DNA of 64,000 bases. Source: Tropicimonas sp. IMCC34011. Lineage in GTDB: Bacteria > Pseudomonadota > Alphaproteobacteria > Rhodobacterales > Rhodobacteraceae. Positions within the stretch are counted from its first letter, which is position 1, and each line of letters starts with the position of its first letter. The position numbers were made by a program, and so were the translations under genes. The stretch covers positions 124,001-188,000 of the forward strand of contig NZ_QMEJ01000003.1 in the NCBI RefSeq assembly GCF_003390865.1. Reading direction: 5' to 3'. The notes below the pieces were generated by a model. The model had not been told where the DNA came from. It saw only the letters and a program-made list of their open reading frames with translations, and did no database searches. Shown here in pieces: positions 1 to 8,105 of this stretch.

Positions 1-5
1 GCCTC

Positions 6-1736
6 CTATACGTCCAGCGCGGGGGTGCCCTTTGGCACCATGCGCAGGAAGTCGAAATCGCACCCGTCCTCGGCCTGGTTCACCTCCTCGAAATAGAGCT
101 TGGCGTAGCCGCGCCGCTCTTCGGTATGGGCGGGGGGCGCCCACTGAGCGCGGCGGCGGGCCAGCTCTTCTTCATCCACCAAAATCTCGATCGTCTGCGA
201 GGGCACGTCGAGCCGGATCGTGTCGCCGTTGCGCACCAGCGCCAGCGGGCCACCCACCGCCGCCTCGGGCGAGATGTGAAGCACAATGGACCCGAAGGCC
301 GTGCCGCTCATCCGGGCGTCGGAAATGCGCACCATGTCCTTGACACCCTGTGCGGCCAGTTTCTTCGGGATCGGAATATAGCCCGCCTCGGGCATACCGG
401 GGGCGCCCTTTGGCCCCGCGTTCTGGAGCACCAGCACGTCATCGGCCACTACATCGAGGTCTGGATCGTCGAGCCGGGCCGCCATGTCGGCAAGCGAGGT
501 GAAGACCACCGCGCGCCCGGTATGGGTCATCAGTTCGAGGCTGGCGGCGGCCTGCTTGATCAGCGCGCCCCCGGGGGCGAGATTGCCGCCCAAGACGCGG
601 ATGCCGCCGCCTGTATAGATCGGGTCCGAGATCGGGCGCACGACGTCCTGCGGGAACAATTCGGGCCCGCTGTCGATGATCTCGCCGAGCGTCTGGCCCG
701 TGATCGTGGTGCAGTCGCGGTCCACCAGATCGCCCAGTTCGCGCAGGATGGCTGCGAGTCCCCCCGCCTTGAAGAGGTCTTCCATGTAGTGCTGGCCCGA
801 GGGCTTGAGATCGACCAGCACCGGCGTTTCCTGCCCCATCCGGTCGAAGAGGTCGTAGTCGAAATCGAAGCCGAGCCGCCCGGCCAGCGCCGCGAGGTGC
901 ACAACCGCATTGGTCGACCCGCCGATGGCCTGGAGGACGCGGAACGCATTGGCCATGGATCGTTCGTTCAGGATGTCGCGGGGGCGGATCGGGTTGCGAG
1001 CCAGCTCGACCGCGCGCCTCCCCGTCGCCTCGGCATGGCGCAGCCGGTCGCTATGCACTGCAGGGATGGCGCCGCCGCCGGGCAGCATCATTCCCATAGC
1101 CTCGGAGACGAGTGCCATGGTGCTGGCGGTGCCCATGACCATGCAGGTGCCTGCGCTTGGCGCAAGCTTGTCGCCGATCTCGCCGATCTCGGTTTCGTCC
1201 ACCTCGCCGGCGCGATGCATCGCCCAGAACCGGCGGCAATCGGTGCAGGCGCCGAGCCGTTCGCCCTTGTGGCTGCCTGTGATCATGGGGCCGGTAACCG
1301 TCATGATAGCGGGCTTGTTCACGCTCGAGGCGGCCATCAGCAGGGCGGGTACGGTCTTGTCGCAGCCACCGATCAGCACGACCGAATCCATCGGCTGCGC
1401 GCGGATCATTTCTTCGGCATCCATGGCCATGAGATTGCGCAGGAACATGCTGGTCGGATTCGAGAACGCCTCGTGCATCGAGATCACGGGGAAATCGATG
1501 GGCAGACCGCCGGCCAGCATGACGCCGCGCTTGATCGCATCGATCAGCTCGGGAACACCACGATGACAGGCGTTATAGCCGGAATAGGTGTTGGTGATCC
1601 CGACGATGGGCCGATCCAGCGCGTCGTCCGAATACCCCATCGCCTTGATGAATGCCTTGCGAAGGAACCGCGAAAACCCGGCATCGCCGTAGTTCGCCAG
1701 TCCTTGGGATATCCCGCTCTTGCCGCTCTCGGTCAA
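6..1736 (-). CDS. IlvD/Edd-family sugar-acid dehydratase (arabonate dehydratase type)
   Basis: This 576-residue enzyme of the IlvD/Edd family probably dehydrates an aldonate to a 2-keto-3-deoxy acid. The three iron-sulfur cysteines are visible: C57 in YNACHRG, C125 in GGCDKT and C198 in AGTCMVMG. They sit a constant two residues before C59/C127/C200 of the characterised Rhizobium L-arabinonate dehydratase, which fixes both subfamily and start. I chose the TTG at 1736 because AGGAAAGG lies 8 bases upstream; an in-frame ATG at 1805 would overlap the divergent gntR gene. It is divergent from a GntR regulator, a usual control arrangement. The exact substrate (pentonate or hexonate) cannot be read from the sequence. 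It is clearly distinct from the branched-chain ilvD at 49.9-51.6 kb. Confidence 0.85.
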   Translation of the reverse strand: MTESGKSGISQGLANYGDAGFSRFLRKAFIKAMGYSDDALDRPIVGITNTYSGYNACHRGVPELIDAIKRGVMLAGGLPIDFPVISMHEAFSNPTSMFLRNLMAMDAEEMIRAQPMDSVVLIGGCDKTVPALLMAASSVNKPAIMTVTGPMITGSHKGERLGACTDCRRFWAMHRAGEVDETEIGEIGDKLAPSAGTCMVMGTASTMALVSEAMGMMLPGGGAIPAVHSDRLRHAEATGRRAVELARNPIRPRDILNERSMANAFRVLQAIGGSTNAVVHLAALAGRLGFDFDYDLFDRMGQETPVLVDLKPSGQHYMEDLFKAGGLAAILRELGDLVDRDCTTITGQTLGEIIDSGPELFPQDVVRPISDPIYTGGGIRVLGGNLAPGGALIKQAAASLELMTHTGRAVVFTSLADMAARLDDPDLDVVADDVLVLQNAGPKGAPGMPEAGYIPIPKKLAAQGVKDMVRISDARMSGTAFGSIVLHISPEAAVGGPLALVRNGDTIRLDVPSQTIEILVDEEELARRRAQWAPPAHTEERRGYAKLYFEEVNQAEDGCDFDFLRMVPKGTPALDV

Positions 1737-1789
1737 ATTTGCGACCTTTCCTACAGTTTCGAATACAGTCGTATGATAAGCAGACAACC

Positions 1790-2521
1790 ATGTCCAGACA
1801 GCCACCCGCGCGCGGCGCGAGCCTTGTCACTCATGTCGCAACCGAGATGCGGGATCGCATCCAGGCGGGCGAATTCGCGCCCGGACAGATGCTACCACCA
1901 CTGCAATCCATGGCCGATAGCTGGAATGTCAGCCGCACCGTCGTTCGCGAGGCGCTGTCGCAGCTATCCTCCGAAGGGCTGATCCATTCGCGGCAGGGCC
2001 TGGGCGTGTTCATCCCCGACGTGCTGCCCCCGCAGAAGCTCGAGTTGCCTATGGGCGGTGATCCCGAAGATATCATCCGCATTCTCGAGATCCGGCTGGG
2101 CTCCGAGACAGAGGCGGCATTCTTGGCCGCGCGCCGCTGCACCACCGAGGATTTGGAAACGATGCGCGACGCCCTGGTCCGGATGGACAACGCCCTCGCT
2201 GCAGGTGACGTGAAATCGGGGATCGACGCCGATCTCGATTTTCACCGGGCCATCTGCGCCGGGACCCGGAATCCGCATTTCGTCGCCCTGTTCAACTTTC
2301 TCAGCCAGTTCCTGTCCGAGAACATCACCGCCGCGCGGCACAACTCCGCGACGCTGGCAGGCCGAGGGGCCGACGCGCAGGCAGAGCACCGCACCCTGTT
2401 CAAAGCGATCGAAGCGGGCGATTTCAACGGCGCGCGGCGCAGTGCACGGACCCATGTACTGATGACGGGGAGACGGCTCGGGTTGACGCTCGACGACGGC
2501 GAGCTTGCGGGCGATGACTGA
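1790..2521 (+). CDS. GntR-family regulator with FCD domain (FadR subfamily)
   Basis: This 243-residue regulator has an N-terminal winged helix at about residues 10-75 (motif SRTVVREALSQLSSEGLI). A helical FCD ligand-binding domain follows at about 90-225, with the metal-site type segment DLDFHRAI. FCD regulators usually sense organic or sugar acids. The ATG at 1790 is the start that gives the normal short N-terminus; in-frame codons upstream extend into the divergent dehydratase. It is transcribed away from the dehydratase across a gap of about 50 bases, and its stop overlaps the start of larB by 8 bases. It probably controls the dehydratase and its own operon, sensing the sugar acid or a breakdown product. 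The effector is inferred, not shown. Confidence 0.85.
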   Translation: MSRQPPARGASLVTHVATEMRDRIQAGEFAPGQMLPPLQSMADSWNVSRTVVREALSQLSSEGLIHSRQGLGVFIPDVLPPQKLELPMGGDPEDIIRILEIRLGSETEAAFLAARRCTTEDLETMRDALVRMDNALAAGDVKSGIDADLDFHRAICAGTRNPHFVALFNFLSQFLSENITAARHNSATLAGRGADAQAEHRTLFKAIEAGDFNGARRSARTHVLMTGRRLGLTLDDGELAGDD

Positions 2522-3224
2522 CCGCGTTGACCCCGATCACCGGCTCGACTGGGCGCGCGAGGCGCGTACCGGCCTGCCCGAGGCGATCCTGGCGGACGGC
2601 AAGACGTCCGGGCAGCTTGATGCGATCGTACAGACCGTCATCGCCGAAGGCCGCCGCATGCTGATGACGCGCCTCGGGGCGGATGAGGCGGCGCGTCTGA
2701 CGTCGAACTTCAGGCACGGTGTGGTGTTCCATCCCGCGTCCATGACGGCAGTGATTGGTCTGCAGGACATCCCCCCGGCCCAGCCCGGCCCGCCGGTCGC
2801 CATCGTGACCGCGGGTACGTCCGACCTGACTGTCGCGGAAGAAGCCCGCGCCACGCTGCATTTTGCCGGGGTCCCCGGGGGCATCGTGGCCGACGTGGGG
2901 GTAGCCGGTCTATGGCGGCTGCTCGACGTCGTCGACGAACTTCGCAAGGCGCCGGTCGTCATTGCCGTCGCGGGGATGGAGGGCGCGCTGTTCAGCGTTC
3001 TGGCTGGGCTGGTGCCCGCGCCGCTCATCGCCGTGCCCACGTCGAAGGGCTATGGTGTCGCCGCGGGCGGACAGGCCGCGCTGTCCTCGGCCCTGGCGAC
3101 CTGCGCGCCCGGGGTCACCTGCGTGAACATCGACAACGGGTTCGGCGCGGCCTGCGCCGCGATCAAGATGCTCGCTCTCAGGGGGCCGCGCCGGGATGAA
3201 CTGGCGCGGGACCGGCAGGTGTAG
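2514..3224 (+). CDS. larB: LarB, pyridinium-3,5-biscarboxylate mononucleotide synthase
   Basis: This 236-residue protein matches LarB, which carboxylates and hydrolyses nicotinic acid adenine dinucleotide in the first step of nickel-pincer nucleotide cofactor synthesis. Recognisable segments in order are REARTGLPEAIL and GKT near the N-terminus, then TAGTSDLTVAEEA, DVGVAGLWRLL, VAGMEGAL, IAVPTSKGYG and NIDNGFGAA in the PurE-like C-terminal domain. The ATG at 2514 overlaps the gntR stop by 8 bases, so the two are co-transcribed. No LarC, LarE or LarA gene is in the window. The context suggests that a nickel-pincer racemase or epimerase acts on a hydroxy or sugar acid of this pathway. That partner must lie elsewhere. 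Confidence 0.85.
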   Translation: MTDRVDPDHRLDWAREARTGLPEAILADGKTSGQLDAIVQTVIAEGRRMLMTRLGADEAARLTSNFRHGVVFHPASMTAVIGLQDIPPAQPGPPVAIVTAGTSDLTVAEEARATLHFAGVPGGIVADVGVAGLWRLLDVVDELRKAPVVIAVAGMEGALFSVLAGLVPAPLIAVPTSKGYGVAAGGQAALSSALATCAPGVTCVNIDNGFGAACAAIKMLALRGPRRDELARDRQV

Positions 3225-3266
3225 TAGGACTGTTCGATAGAGTTGAACAGCAAGACATAGACAGAT

Positions 3267-4346
3267 TTGCCGGAACGATCGAACGACCGCGGTGGAACAG
3301 ACCGCAAGACGCGGCCGCGACGGTCCGGGAGTTCGCATGTGCGGCTCGAGGATGTCGCGCGGCTGGCGCAGGTCTCGACCGCAACTGCCTCACGGGTCAT
3401 CAACTCGCCGTCCTCGGTCCGCGGGGAAACGCGCCAGCGCGTCGAGGCCGCGATCGAGCGGCTCGGATGGATCCCCCACGGCGCCGCCAAGGCGCTGGCG
3501 AGCTTTCGCACCCGGACCGTGGGCGCGCTGATCCCGACGCTGGGGCACCAGACCATCGCCACGATGCTAGAATCCCTGCAACGGGGCCTGCGTGCTGAAG
3601 GCTTCACCTTGCTGCTCGGCAATCCCGACGAGTCCGATCCCGACCTGACAATAGCCCAGGCCGAACGGATGGTGCAGGCCGGCGTCGAGGGCATGGTCGT
3701 CATGGGTGAGGATCATCCGCGCCAGTTGTTCGACCTGCTCGAGCGTCGAAAGCTGCCCTTCTTGGTGGTCTATACCACGGGCGAGACCTTCCCCGAACGC
3801 TGTGTCGGCTTCGACAACTTCGCCGAGATGGCCGAGCTGACGCGTCACCTGCTCGATCTAGGGCATACGCGCTTCGGCTTGATCTCGCGCGATTACCAGC
3901 GCAACGATCGCCTGCGGCTGCGGGTCAACGGCGTTCGCGCGACCTTGGCCGAAGCGGGGATCGCACTGCGTCCCCAACACGTCAAGACAGTCAGCGGCTG
4001 GAACATCTCGCGCGGTCGCGAGGCGATGCGCGCCATGCTGTCCGAGGACATGCGCCCAACGGCGATCATCTGCACCAACGACTACCTCGCCTTCGGTGCG
4101 GTTTGCGAGGCACAAGCGGCCGGGCTGTCCGTCCCCCGCGACATCTCGGTTACGGGCTTCGACGACGTGGAGCTTGCGGCCAACATGCAGCCGCCGCTGA
4201 CCACCGTGCATGTCCCCGCAACCGGGATGGGCGCCGCCGTGTCGCGCGCCATCATCCACGAGATCGAATCTGGCAGCGTCTGCCGCGAGGTTGTGAAGGG
4301 CACGCTGACTGTGCGCGGCTCGACCGGGCCGGTGCCGCCCTCCTGA
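3267..4346 (+). CDS. LacI-family transcriptional regulator
   Basis: This is a LacI/GalR-type repressor of up to 359 residues. The helix-turn-helix is seen in RLEDVARLAQVSTATASRV, followed by a periplasmic-binding-protein-like domain ending with the family segment ITSVTGFDD-like 'ISVTGFDDVELA'. The N-terminus is uncertain. A TTG at 3267 gives an Arg-rich extension that resembles those of gluconate-type LacI proteins but has no good ribosome site. A GTG at 3339, with GGGAG 7 bases upstream, gives a start close to the helix-turn-helix. The gene lies 42 bases after larB in the same direction and its stop abuts the convergent dhaL stop (shared TGATCA). It is a likely regulator of the kinase or dehydratase genes; the inducer is unknown. 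Confidence 0.82.
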   Translation: MPERSNDRGGTDRKTRPRRSGSSHVRLEDVARLAQVSTATASRVINSPSSVRGETRQRVEAAIERLGWIPHGAAKALASFRTRTVGALIPTLGHQTIATMLESLQRGLRAEGFTLLLGNPDESDPDLTIAQAERMVQAGVEGMVVMGEDHPRQLFDLLERRKLPFLVVYTTGETFPERCVGFDNFAEMAELTRHLLDLGHTRFGLISRDYQRNDRLRLRVNGVRATLAEAGIALRPQHVKTVSGWNISRGREAMRAMLSEDMRPTAIICTNDYLAFGAVCEAQAAGLSVPRDISVTGFDDVELAANMQPPLTTVHVPATGMGAAVSRAIIHEIESGSVCREVVKGTLTVRGSTGPVPPS

Positions 4347-4949
4347 TCAGCGCCCGGCGGCTGCGCGCGCCAGCCGCGCGAAGGCCATCATGCCGGGATC
4401 GGGCATCCCGACCGACCGCTCGCCGTACATCCGCGCGCGCCCGACGTTGTTAGGCTTGTCACGGAACGCCTCGACCTCGGCGTCGGCCGCATCCGCCAGG
4501 GCGGGGCCGACTGAGCCACTTGCCTCCCGCGCCGCCCGGGCCGCGGCATCGAGCGAATCCGCCACCGTCTTGTCACCGAGCGAGGCCTTCCCCCGGGCCA
4601 GGATTGCGTCCCTCGCAGTGTCCATAAGCGCGGCGATCTCGCCGTCCTCGAAGGTCTCGCGACCCTTCAGCGACTTGCCGCAGGCGACCAGCGCCGTGGC
4701 CAGAAGCGTTCCGAAGCTCGAGCTGGAATGCTTCGACACCGTGCGCGCCATGTCGAGACAGGCCGCCCCCATGTCGTCGGGCAGATCGCCTGCACCTTCC
4801 GCCAGCGCGCGGAAGGCGTTCAAAAGCGTGATGCCGATATCACCGTCGCCGAGCGCGGCATCCGCCGCGTTCAGATCGTCCGCCGAATTCTCGAGATCGA
4901 CGGCGACCCGGCGGACCGCGCCGCGAAGCTCATGGATGCCGATCGCCAT
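4347..4949 (-). CDS. dhaL: Dihydroxyacetone kinase-like subunit DhaL
   Basis: This 200-residue protein is the nucleotide-binding subunit of a DhaK/DhaL-type kinase. The aspartate cluster that binds Mg-ADP/ATP is visible in ADAALGDGDIG, and the helical-barrel segment KHSSSSFGTLL is typical of DhaL. It starts at an ATG that overlaps the dhaK stop (TGATG), so the two subunits are translationally coupled. No DhaM or other phosphotransferase component is present in the window, so an ATP-dependent kinase is likely. Relatives of this two-subunit type phosphorylate tetruloses or apiose-derived ketoses as well as dihydroxyacetone. The substrate here is therefore open. Confidence 0.88.
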   Translation of the reverse strand: MAIGIHELRGAVRRVAVDLENSADDLNAADAALGDGDIGITLLNAFRALAEGAGDLPDDMGAACLDMARTVSKHSSSSFGTLLATALVACGKSLKGRETFEDGEIAALMDTARDAILARGKASLGDKTVADSLDAAARAAREASGSVGPALADAADAEVEAFRDKPNNVGRARMYGERSVGMPDPGMMAFARLARAAAGR

Positions 4950-5941
4950 CAGCCCACCTGCCAGAACGCGCAGCGGGCCGGGCGGGTCAGGTAGGCCTCG
5001 AGCTCCTCGTCGAGAGGCAGCACCGTGACCGACGCGCCCGCCATCTCCATCGAGGTGGCATAGCGCCCGACCAGGGGATGCACGATCTCGATTCCCGCGC
5101 CCCCGAGCGCGTCGGCAAAGTGATCGAAAAGGATCAACAGTTCCTCCACCGGCGTCGCGCCGAGGCTGTTGACCAGGATCGTCGCGCGCTGGCTCGACCC
5201 CGTAGCGATTTCCTCGAGGATGGGGCCGATCATCCGTGTCGCGATCTCGCCCGCCGTCGCCAGCGCGCCGCGCTCGATGCCGGGTTCGCCATGGATGCCC
5301 ATGCCGATCTCCATTTCGGATTCGCCGATGGAGAAAGTCGGCTTTCCGGCCTGCGGCACCGTGCACGAGGTCAGCGCGACGCCCATGGTCCGGCAGCCGT
5401 CCGCCGCGCGCTGTGCCACTGCCGCGACGCCTTCAAGGTCGAGCCCAGCATCCGCTGCCGCGCCCGCGATCTTAAACGTGGGCACCATCCCCGCGACGCC
5501 CCGGCGCTTGGCGCGCTCGGCCAGCGGGGCGCTGGCCACGTCATCGGCCAGAAGGACGGTCCCGGTGTCCATGCCCGCAAGTTCGGCGGCCATGTCGAAG
5601 TTCATCACGTCGCCGCCGTAATTGCCGTAGAGCGCGAGCACCCCCGCGCCGCCATCCGCCGCATTCATGGCCGCTTCGATTTCGTCCGAGGAGGGCGAGG
5701 CGAAGACCTCGCCACAGGCGCAGGCATCGAGAAAGCCCGGACCGACATAGCCGGTGAAGATCGGCAGGTGCCCCGACCCGCCGCCGGTGACGATGCCCAC
5801 CTTGCCCTTCACCGGACCGTCGGCGCGCGCGATGACGCGGTCATGGCCGTCGACCCGGTGATAATATTGCGGAAACGCGCGGCAGAGGCCCCTGAGCGCG
5901 TCCGTCGCATATGTCTGCGGATCGTTGAGAATCTTTTTCAT
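4949..5941 (-). CDS. dhaK: Dihydroxyacetone kinase-like subunit DhaK
   Basis: This 330-residue protein is the substrate-binding subunit of a dihydroxyacetone-type kinase. Key features are the glycine-rich GGGSGHLP near residue 54, the segment LYGNYGGDVMNFDMA, and the histidine at about position 217 in GMGIHGEPG that forms the covalent hemiaminal with the ketose. The ATG at 5941 is preceded by a GGGAG-like site. A longer in-frame ATG at 5986 would run into the upstream DapA-family gene. It lies 13 bases downstream of that gene and overlaps dhaL, forming a three-gene operon. It probably phosphorylates a short ketose produced by this catabolic cluster; whether this is dihydroxyacetone, erythrulose or another sugar is not visible. 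Confidence 0.9.
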   Translation of the reverse strand: MKKILNDPQTYATDALRGLCRAFPQYYHRVDGHDRVIARADGPVKGKVGIVTGGGSGHLPIFTGYVGPGFLDACACGEVFASPSSDEIEAAMNAADGGAGVLALYGNYGGDVMNFDMAAELAGMDTGTVLLADDVASAPLAERAKRRGVAGMVPTFKIAGAAADAGLDLEGVAAVAQRAADGCRTMGVALTSCTVPQAGKPTFSIGESEMEIGMGIHGEPGIERGALATAGEIATRMIGPILEEIATGSSQRATILVNSLGATPVEELLILFDHFADALGGAGIEIVHPLVGRYATSMEMAGASVTVLPLDEELEAYLTRPARCAFWQVG

Positions 5942-5954
5942 GTCCCGCTCCCGC

Positions 5955-6881
5955 TCAGTCGCCGCTGACGTCGGCAAGGGCCGCATCGGCGCGCTTCAGG
6001 GCGGCGCGGATACGTTCAACCTGTTCGTCGGGCACGCGGTGAAACGGCGCCCGGCAGGGGCCGACCTGGCGGCCTTGGAGGTTGAAGCAGGCCTTGATGC
6101 CGGCAGGCCAGTTGTAGCGGCTGATCTGGCTGCAAACGTCCGTGACCGCGAAATGCATCTTCTGCGCCGTAGCGATGTCGCTGCGCTGGATCGCGTCCCA
6201 CATCACTAGGCAATGCTGAGGCAGGATCGCTGCTGCCCCCGAGATCGAGCCACGCGCCCCAAGGGCTAGACCCGGATAGAGCAGCCAGTCGTGCGCCCAC
6301 GTTACCGAGATCCTGTCGCCGATGGTCTCCAGCAGCTCGGTCAGCGTCTCGAGTGAGCCGCCGATACTTTCCTTCGTGCCGATCAGGCCGGTCTGTTCGA
6401 GATTATCCGACATGCGCTGCATCAGCGCCGGGGTCACGCCCGCGTTCACCAGCACGTTGTAGACCACGATGGGCATCCCCGACTCGCCGTGGATACGCGA
6501 ATAGTAGTCGAACACCCCGTCATCGGAGCAGATCTGGTAGATCGGCGGCGTCACCATGACAGCCTGCGCACCCGCGTCGCGCGCGGCCTTCGCGCGCTTC
6601 ACCGCCTCGCGCGACGAGGTGGTTATGATACCCGCCATGACAGGGATCTTGCCTGCAAGTTCCTCCTGGGCGGCGGCGACCATGTCGGCAATCTCCTCGG
6701 CGACGAGCGCGTGGCCCTCGCCGGTCGAGCCGCCGATGCAAACGCCGGTGACGCCCAGTTCGAGATTGTAGCGGATTTCCTTCCTGAACGCGTCGAGATC
6801 GAGTTCCTCGTTTTCGTTGAAGGGCGAGATTACCGGCGGAAAGATTCCGACGACGTCATCCTTGGTCAGCAGCCTTGTCAT
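5955..6881 (-). CDS. DapA-family (class I) aldolase/dehydratase
   Basis: This 308-residue TIM-barrel enzyme belongs to the dihydrodipicolinate synthase/N-acetylneuraminate lyase family. The Schiff-base lysine is seen in GTKES and the catalytic tyrosine in VVYNV. The GGSTGEG loop near residue 50 binds the 2-keto acid carboxylate. Sugar-acid pathways use such proteins as 2-keto-3-deoxy-aldonate aldolases or dehydratases. With an arabonate-type dehydratase in the same cluster that is more likely than lysine synthesis. The start is an ATG with AGGAGGA 6 bases upstream. It is the first gene of the dapA-like/dhaK/dhaL operon and is divergent from iclR. Aldolase versus dehydratase cannot be settled from sequence alone. 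Confidence 0.85.
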   Translation of the reverse strand: MTRLLTKDDVVGIFPPVISPFNENEELDLDAFRKEIRYNLELGVTGVCIGGSTGEGHALVAEEIADMVAAAQEELAGKIPVMAGIITTSSREAVKRAKAARDAGAQAVMVTPPIYQICSDDGVFDYYSRIHGESGMPIVVYNVLVNAGVTPALMQRMSDNLEQTGLIGTKESIGGSLETLTELLETIGDRISVTWAHDWLLYPGLALGARGSISGAAAILPQHCLVMWDAIQRSDIATAQKMHFAVTDVCSQISRYNWPAGIKACFNLQGRQVGPCRAPFHRVPDEQVERIRAALKRADAALADVSGD

Positions 6882-6897
6882 GCGATGTCCTCCTCAT

Positions 6898-6936
6898 TTG
6901 ACCGCAATGCTGACATTAAGTCCACAATGTGGTCAA
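6898..6936. promoter_or_regulatory. Candidate IclR operator (inverted repeat)
   Basis: TTGACCGCAATG at 6898-6909 and CAATGTGGTCAA at 6925-6936 form an inverted repeat with 10 of 12 positions paired. It lies between the divergent dapA-like and iclR genes, directly upstream of the dapA-like ribosome site. The symmetry and position suit an IclR-family operator. No experimental support is available. Confidence 0.4.
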
Positions 6937-7038
6937 TTGGAAAACGCCTTCACGATCGCTTGCCGGTCCGGGCACGGGTCGCTAGCCTGCGCCCGCGTGC
7001 ACAGCCAACGGTGCGCCGGCTGGCCAATCCGCGAAGAC

Positions 7039-7797
7039 ATGTCCGACAAGATAAAGATCCTGACCAAGATGACGGCGGTGCTCGACTGCTTCACGCCCGC
7101 GCGTCGACGTCTGACCGTCGCCGAGCTGGCTGAACGGACGGGGTTGCCCCGGCCGACCGTCCACCGCATCGTCGCGGCCCTGCGTGACGACGGCTTCATC
7201 GAACAGGACCGCAAGCGAGACCAGTACCGGCTGGGGATTAAACTGTTCCAGCTCGGCACCACGGTCCTGTCTAGCCTCGACCTCAGGCGTGACGCCGCCC
7301 CCGTGGTCGAGGAGTTGACCCGTGCCACGGGCCAGACCGTGCACCTGTCGATCTTCGACGGGCTTAACTCAACCGTAATCACCCGCTCGAGCCAGGGCAG
7401 GGCCGATACCAACACGCTCTACGTCCTCGACGCCTCGCCGGCTCATGCCACCGCATCGGGAAAGGTCGCGCTCGCCTACCAGGCCGCGCCCGCGATCGCG
7501 CGCTTTCTCGAAAACCCCCGCGCCCAGCTTACGCCAAACACAATCGTGGATGAATCCGCTCTGCTGGACGAGCTCTCCCGTATCCGCGACCGCGGCTATG
7601 GGCGCGACGACGAGGAACTGCGCTTCGGCACGAAATGCTTTGCCGGACCGATCCGTGGACCATCGGGCAAGGTCTTCGCGGCGATCAGCGTCAGCGGCGC
7701 CTCGGCCGATCTCGGCCCCGAGACCGAACCCGGCTATGCCAAGCTTGTGATCAGCGCGGGCGACCGTGTCTCGCGGCTCCTCGGACACGAGGAGTGA
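7039..7797 (+). CDS. IclR-family transcriptional regulator
   Basis: This 252-residue protein has an IclR-type winged helix at about residues 8-65 (LTVAELAERTGLPRPTVHRI) and a GAF-like effector domain. The effector domain carries segments such as HATASGKVALA and GYGRDDEE that are common in the family. I chose the ATG at 7039 because it places the helix-turn-helix at the usual distance. The upstream in-frame extension has no family resemblance. It is divergent from the dapA-like/dhaK/dhaL operon and shares the inverted repeat at 6898-6936, so it probably controls that operon in response to a pathway intermediate. Confidence 0.85.
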   Translation: MSDKIKILTKMTAVLDCFTPARRRLTVAELAERTGLPRPTVHRIVAALRDDGFIEQDRKRDQYRLGIKLFQLGTTVLSSLDLRRDAAPVVEELTRATGQTVHLSIFDGLNSTVITRSSQGRADTNTLYVLDASPAHATASGKVALAYQAAPAIARFLENPRAQLTPNTIVDESALLDELSRIRDRGYGRDDEELRFGTKCFAGPIRGPSGKVFAAISVSGASADLGPETEPGYAKLVISAGDRVSRLLGHEE

Positions 7798-8105
7798 CGC
7801 AAGACCTTTGAAGCTATCCAAAAATGCCACCCGCCTGCAAAGCCCCAGTCGCTCTGCGGATTCCCGTTACCGCATGATCCTGTCTAAAGGCTCTGTTATG
7901 CGAAGAGCGCGAAGCTGGGACCGCCCCTTTCCCCGGACGCACTTACCCCACGGGTCCTGAGAAGATCATGCCTGGCGAGGTGTAGCCATTCAGGGCGGCG
8001 GCACGAACCTCGAGTTCCGCGCCTGACGATCGAAGTCGCATGCCGTGGGCCTCTGCCCCGGGACCGTCACGCATACGCTCAGGAAAGTCGTGGCTCCGGC
8101 GAGAC
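7798..8105. other. 308-base gap without an intact gene; possible gene remnant on the minus strand
   Basis: No gene with a plausible start lies here. On the minus strand the stop at 7943 is preceded by about 50 codons that read like a genuine protein C-terminus (for example AALNGYTSPGMIFSGPVG). The frame then runs into the coding region of the neighbouring secreted protein. I do not recognise the family. It may mark the junction between the catabolic island and the genes to its right. Confidence 0.25.

Noticed and set aside
126-1982. Long plus-strand frame opposite the dehydratase
   Set aside because: The minus-strand protein has intact family motifs, while the plus-strand frame has none and overlaps the gntR gene.
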